Source of the DNA: Gigaspora rosea
Taxonomy: Eukaryota > Glomeromycota > Glomeromycetes > Diversisporales > Gigasporaceae
Length of the DNA: 64,000 bases
Assembly: GCA_003550325.1 (NCBI GenBank)
Contig: QKWP01000262.1
Span: 95,194 to 159,193, forward strand
Reading direction: 5' to 3'
In this document: positions 59,661 through 64,000 of the stretch, in pieces
Numbering within the stretch: position 1 is the stretch's first letter
How the letters are laid out: the number at the start of each line of letters is the position of its first letter
Notes under the pieces: generated by a model
What the model was told of the DNA's origin: nothing
What the model saw: only the letters and a program-made list of their open reading frames with translations
Databases searched by the model: none
Program-made: the position numbers and the translations under genes

Positions 59661-60899
59661 AATAATACTATAATGCATCTGCATTATGATATATCTGTCC
59701 GATTATGCAATAATTATATTATTAAAATTAAAATTTATTTATAAGCCACGATACATATTTGTGATATATACAAGTTTATTTTTAAAACCTAATTGGCCCA
59801 ACTTCTAAATACAAATAATAGCAACAAAAAGTACCAACTAAATACAATGCATAATAGAAAAAAATCCCCAAAATCTTCCCAAAGATGAAAATCAATTAAA
59901 CTACAACAAACTTTCACCAAAGTGCATTCTATTTATACTCAAGAAAGACCAAAAGCCCTAAGATCGAAGTTTCTAAGCAATAAAACCTACCAATGATAAT
60001 GACACTAAGGTAATGAAAGTACACCCACATATCTAAGACCACGCAAATTTAATTTTCTGTTTTGCAAGATATGGAATCAGAAAATGTGGAATTTTGTTTT
60101 TTTTACAGGCTTATCGGCAGTTCTGGAAAGTTAAGGTCACTATCGAATAAATTTATGTAACTATTAAATAAAATCGAAATAATTGGCGCAATTGAAATTA
60201 AAAAAATTTTTTTGGTTTTTTTTTTTGAAAAAATTGGGTCTGCAGTTTATGCAAAACGAAAAATTAACTTTGCATCGCCTTACAGTATTTGAAAGTTTAC
60301 TGAACATAAAAGTCAAGTTAGACTGAGATAATTATATGATTACTACATTTTTTTTATAAAAAATAAGTACAAATTAGAAAATAAAATTTATTGTAAATAA
60401 ACTCGATTTTAGGCTTAAAAAATACAAACATACAACATTTTTAACGGTAATTAATTAGAATATGACTAATTCTAACCAGTGGATAAATCATCACCTCTCA
60501 TCTTATAAATTATTAAATTTAAAGATTAGGGTTATATCAGGATTAAAAGAGATATAAATATGTAAAGTTGAAAGCTAAAATCTTTTATTAAAATCCCAAG
60601 ACGGTTTGCATAATAAAACTTAAAAATTTCTATTGAGTTACATATACATAACTAGTGGGCAGGTTGGCAACACACTTAATATTAACTTTTCATAAATCTA
60701 TTTAATTCGAGGTTCATATTCATAGAACATATTTAAAATTGGTGATTTATATTCCCAATTGTTTGATAAAGCTTGACGTTATAGACTAGAATCAGTATAT
60801 AATGAAAAATGAATATTTCATTTAATAGATATAAAAAAAGAATTTAGCGAATAACTTACTAAATATGCATAAATTGGTTAATTATCTTTTTCCACGTAA
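59661..60899. other. non-coding stretch, L3 part from about 60030
   Basis: 59661-60029 is AT-rich and unrecognised. From 60030 it matches 36640-37489, including 'ctgttttgcaagatatggaa' and 'ggcaggttggcaacacactt'. No gene. Confidence 0.5.
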
Positions 60900-60988
60900 T
60901 GGGGTATAAATAACAGAAGCTGTTCCCTCAGCGCGTCTAATTAATTTTTTTACTACTTCATTTACTTTATTACTTGGAAATGCTATAA

Positions 60989-61138
60989 GGGCAGTGTCAT
61001 TAATCACCTGATTATTTTTGATCAGAGGCCTACCCCCTCCCTCTTCCTTAATATATAAATAGTCAGGTTCTTATATATAATTTTAACTTTTTTTACCCCC
61101 TCCCCCCCTAAAAAATCACCTGATTTTTGTTACTCACC
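60989..61138. mobile_element. 150 bp MITE with TAA duplication in the L3 receiver
   Basis: GGGCAGTGTCATTAATCACC to TTTTTGTTACTCACC, flanked by TAA (60986-60988, 61139-61141). L2 has a single TAA at this point (near 37585), which proves insertion and the 3-bp duplication. Inverted relative to 40955-41106. Confidence 0.9.
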
Positions 61139-62001
61139 TAAATATTATCACTGGTACTAGATTATTATGATTATTTTCCAATCCTCTCAATTCTAATATT
61201 GCTTTCATAACATCTGCTTCGTTATCTTCATAAAGGTCAATGAATGCTATATCATAAGCAGGTTTATTATACAAACCACTATACCTTTTGGATGCACTAA
61301 TTCCTTTATCAAAGTGTCAAATGCATCAACTTTTTTGATCTTTTTAAGGTATTTAAACATTGCATTTCTCATACTTTCTACTCGATGAATTACTAGGATT
61401 CGTTTTTCTTTCATAATGTAATTTATCTCATCAAATTGTAATTTTAATAATGAGGAAGGTATTGATAATGGTTCAATATTCCACGTAAACCAAAATTTAC
61501 TTCCTTTTCCTAATTGACTTTCTGCTTTAATTTCACATCCATTAATTTCTCCCAAACTTTTACAAATTGAAAGACCAATTCCTGTACCATCTTGCCTTTT
61601 GGTTATTGACATGTCACCTTGTGAAAAGCTTTTCTACACATTTTGTTCAAATTTTGGGTCTATGCTGTTGTATTAAATAAATATTAATAGATGATATCTG
61701 ATAAATAATCTAAAATATAAAAATATATATCATAAATATATTAACCAATACCAGTATCATATAATTCAAACAATAGATTTTCTTTTTTAAGTATTTGACC
61801 ATAAGTCGGACTCCCTTCATTTTCATCAATGAATTATAGAGATTGTATTGAAATTGTTAGTACTATTTCACCTTTATCGGTAATTTTAACTCTAAAAAAT
61901 TATTAAATTATTACATATTTAATGGTTGAAAAATAAAAAAAATAAATGATTAAAAAAATAATTACTAATTTGACAATAAATGAGATAAAACTTTTTCCAG
62001 C

Positions 62002-62254
62002 CTATTTAATAAGTATAAAGTAAGTAATAAATTATTATACAGTCGCACTGCCTAAGTGCACACTCCTAAGTGCAAGTACTATATAAAACCTCTAAATTCA
62101 TAGTACAATTTGGCCCTAACTTATGAGAACTCCACATATTTTATTTTCTATAAGTGAAGACCCTTTCTAAGTGCAAATTTCAAATTTTTTCACTATGGCC
62201 AAAGGTAATATGCTTAGGTGGGTGCACTTATATTAAATATATTAGTTCAATTAC
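62002..62254 (-). other. intron occupied by a MITE (L3 copy)
   Basis: Donor AAAG|GTAATT at 62254, acceptor AAATAG at 62002, phase 2 within 'DPERLEK'. The MITE spans about 62041-62230 (GCACTGCCTAAGTGCACACT and, inverted, AAGTGCACCCACCTAAGC). Same arrangement as 38433-38686. Confidence 0.65.
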
Positions 62255-63057
62255 CTTTCAGGATCACTTTTAACATATCTTGAAACTACATCTACATCGC
62301 AATTTAAAATTAGTTCAATCTTTTTATCATTGGCTTTTTTTCCGTATTTTTCAATTGTACCCTCAAGTAAATCTGATTAATAAAATGTTCTGTTCATTAG
62401 AACAACTTTTTGTGCTTCTAATCTTGCTGCATCAAGGATGTCATTTATTATAGATAACACTATATCAGAGGCACATGACATGATATTGATCATATCTTTT
62501 TGATCATCAGTTAAGCAACATGTTCAAGGAATGAAAGAATGCCTACTATCACTCCTAACGGTGTTCGTAATTCTATAAGATTTAAAATTAAATTAGCAAA
62601 AATAAAGTTTTTGTAGTGCACATAATAATGGAACAATAATATACCGTGAGAAGCATTCGCTAATATTTGACTCTTGGCAATATTTGCAGCTTTAGCAGCT
62701 TTTATTTCAATATTCTTTTCAGCACTCTCATCTAATAAATTTTTATGATTAATAGCCAAACTTATTTGATTTGATATTTGCTGTAATAGTTCTATTTCAA
62801 AAATGAGCCAAATAGAATTTGAAGGTCTATATGCTTTTATCCATCACCAAATATTATTATTTAATTTTATTTTTGAGATAATATCAATGCATTCTTAAAA
62901 ATATTCACACAATATATGTCTAAAGAAATAACTATTCCTGGATTATTCTTTAAAAATTCTTGTATATCACAGAACATTTGTGATTTACTTTCATAGTTAT
63001 CATCAATTTCTGAGGATGAACTATTTTTTCTGCGTCTTCAAATAAAGCAACTATTCT

Positions 63058-63410
63058 ACATCAGCAAATTTTATATATCGATATATATCGATTACTAACT
63101 GGTAAGATATATATCGATACTCATCACCCCTGTTGATTACTATCGATAGTGATAGTAATCGATATATATCTGGTTAATCGATATATATCGAATATGATAT
63201 CAATTAATAATTATTATATTCACATAATCATACTTTTAGCAAATTTTTAAACGTTTTACAGGTTTTCACAAGTTTTCACAATTTTTTAATATAAAATTTT
63301 ATTTTTTTTATTTATTATTATTATATTTTAAAATATTACATATTTTATTATAAATTATTATTTTTTTTTATTTTTTAATGGCCGTCTACTTTGGCCGACA
63401 GTTTTATTGA
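63058..63410 (+). repeat. ATATATCGAT-rich repeat, copy right of L3, and AT-rich spacer
   Basis: 63058-63200 matches 59449-59600 but is better preserved, with several perfect ATATATCGATATATAT-type palindromes. 63201-63410 is AT-rich and unrecognised. Confidence 0.6.
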
Positions 63411-64000
63411 ATATTTGTAATATTTGTTACATGAATGAGTGTACAATTAGCCACATGAGCACTTTTGGTGCCTAATTTAAGTAGTCCGCCCGAAGGTTCT
63501 ACACTAGCTGTCATACCTGCAGACCAACTACGGAACCTGCCTATTTAAACTCTCTGACCCATGCTTCTCCTATTACTATCTTACCTATAAGCCAGTATAT
63601 ATTATGGTTTTTCTAGGATTATTAACAATAACTACCGACCTTAGGGCTACTTTACCCTCGTAGAAATTGCCAGCCACTTACAAGAATATGTTCCACATCA
63701 TATAACTATCGTGGTCTTCAGTAACTTGCGCCAAGGCCACATCGTTACCTACATTGCCCTTATAAGGTTCGTTCTGACCCTAGTACAACCTTATTTTGGT
63801 AGCACTTATTAGATCTTCTCTACCTCCTTACTCGGGACTTGCCAAATGGGGTTCTGTTTTTCTGGTTCCCTGGATTTGCGGTATAACAAACACTATTGCA
63901 CCCGAAAGCTCCCATTCACGATGGTAGGACCAAGGTTACAGGTTTCATACCCAACCAATCTGAGCCACAGTTACTGAACACAGGTCTCTTTTTCATTATC
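63411..64000 (-). repeat. tRNA-related dispersed repeat, copy 2 (runs off window)
   Basis: Matches 22583-23420: shared 'gcctatttaaactctctg', 'cgggacttgccaaatggg', 'gaaagctcccattca' and 'acacaggtct'. The tRNA-like outer end would lie beyond 64000. The middle (63600-63800) has diverged strongly. Confidence 0.65.

Larger units (their letters stand above)
60900..63057 (-). pseudogene. hybrid histidine kinase, C-terminal half (L3 copy)
   Basis: Minus strand: truncated GAF (62830-63057); HisKA with 'SHELRTPLGVIVGILSF' joined across a 72 bp intron (62573-62644); N-box 'SDPERLEKVLSHLLSN' joined across a MITE-bearing intron (62002-62254); G-box part 'GTGIGLSICKSL' and 'GKGSKFWFT' (61500-61612); second receiver 'KRILVIHRVESM' (61410) and 'IAFIDLYED' (61230). 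Lesions differ from L2: a lost T turns 'HVALTD' into a stop, 'TFYLSDL' reads TAA, and a TAA MITE sits in the receiver. The N-terminal half is missing beyond 63057. Confidence 0.8.

Overview
The window is very AT-rich eukaryotic DNA, most likely from an arbuscular mycorrhizal fungus (Glomeromycotina, Rhizophagus-like). The inference rests on short GT-AG introns, a two-module hybrid histidine kinase, a TKL-type kinase with a 'GIPAYIEPQ' activation segment, Sel1/TPR-like repeats and very dense transposon debris. I see no intact host gene. Nearly everything recognisable is a mobile element, a decayed gene copy or a repeat.

Layout. 1-5672: 5' two thirds of a Ty3/gypsy retrotransposon on the minus strand, left end outside the window. 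5687-7569: foldback element made of eight tandem hairpins. 7572-16320: first copy (R1) of a duplicated block holding, on the minus strand, a kinase fragment, an LRR fragment and the N-terminal half of a hybrid histidine kinase (HHK), with later insertions. 16961-21891: a 4.9 kb TIR transposon with a decayed DDE-like transposase gene and a TAA target duplication. 22551-23520: tRNA-related repeat. 24080-24965: decayed Merlin (ISXO2-like) transposase. 25000-36600: gene-free AT desert packed with MITEs, nested palindromes, a minisatellite-filled TIR element and one scaffold N. 36640-43463: C-terminal half of the HHK (L2), split by a non-autonomous LTR element (38873-42544) that carries a CCHC protein and Sel1/TPR-like sequence. 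43510-59140: second copy (R2) of the R block, split by a MITE (48837-48981) and a complete Ty3/gypsy element with paired LTRs (49763-57299). 59141-59448: Merlin fragment. 60030-63057: a further copy (L3) of the HHK C-terminal half. 63411-64000: second copy of the tRNA-related repeat.

How the pieces relate. L2 and R2 are contiguous, so they give the complete architecture of the decayed receptor: PAS-GAF-HisKA-HATPase-REC-GAF-HisKA-HATPase-REC, downstream of LRR and kinase sequence on the same strand. R1 and L3 are partial copies on either side. They stop at nearly the same point of the gene, so together they would make almost one more copy. Because the copies are paralogous, several transposons in one copy have a readable empty site in another: the Ty3 element, the 145 bp MITE, the foldback at 14166, the TAA MITE at 60989 and the LTR element at 38873. 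This dates those insertions after the duplication. Differences between paired LTRs are mostly transitions, many of them at CpG, as expected for deamination of methylated cytosine.
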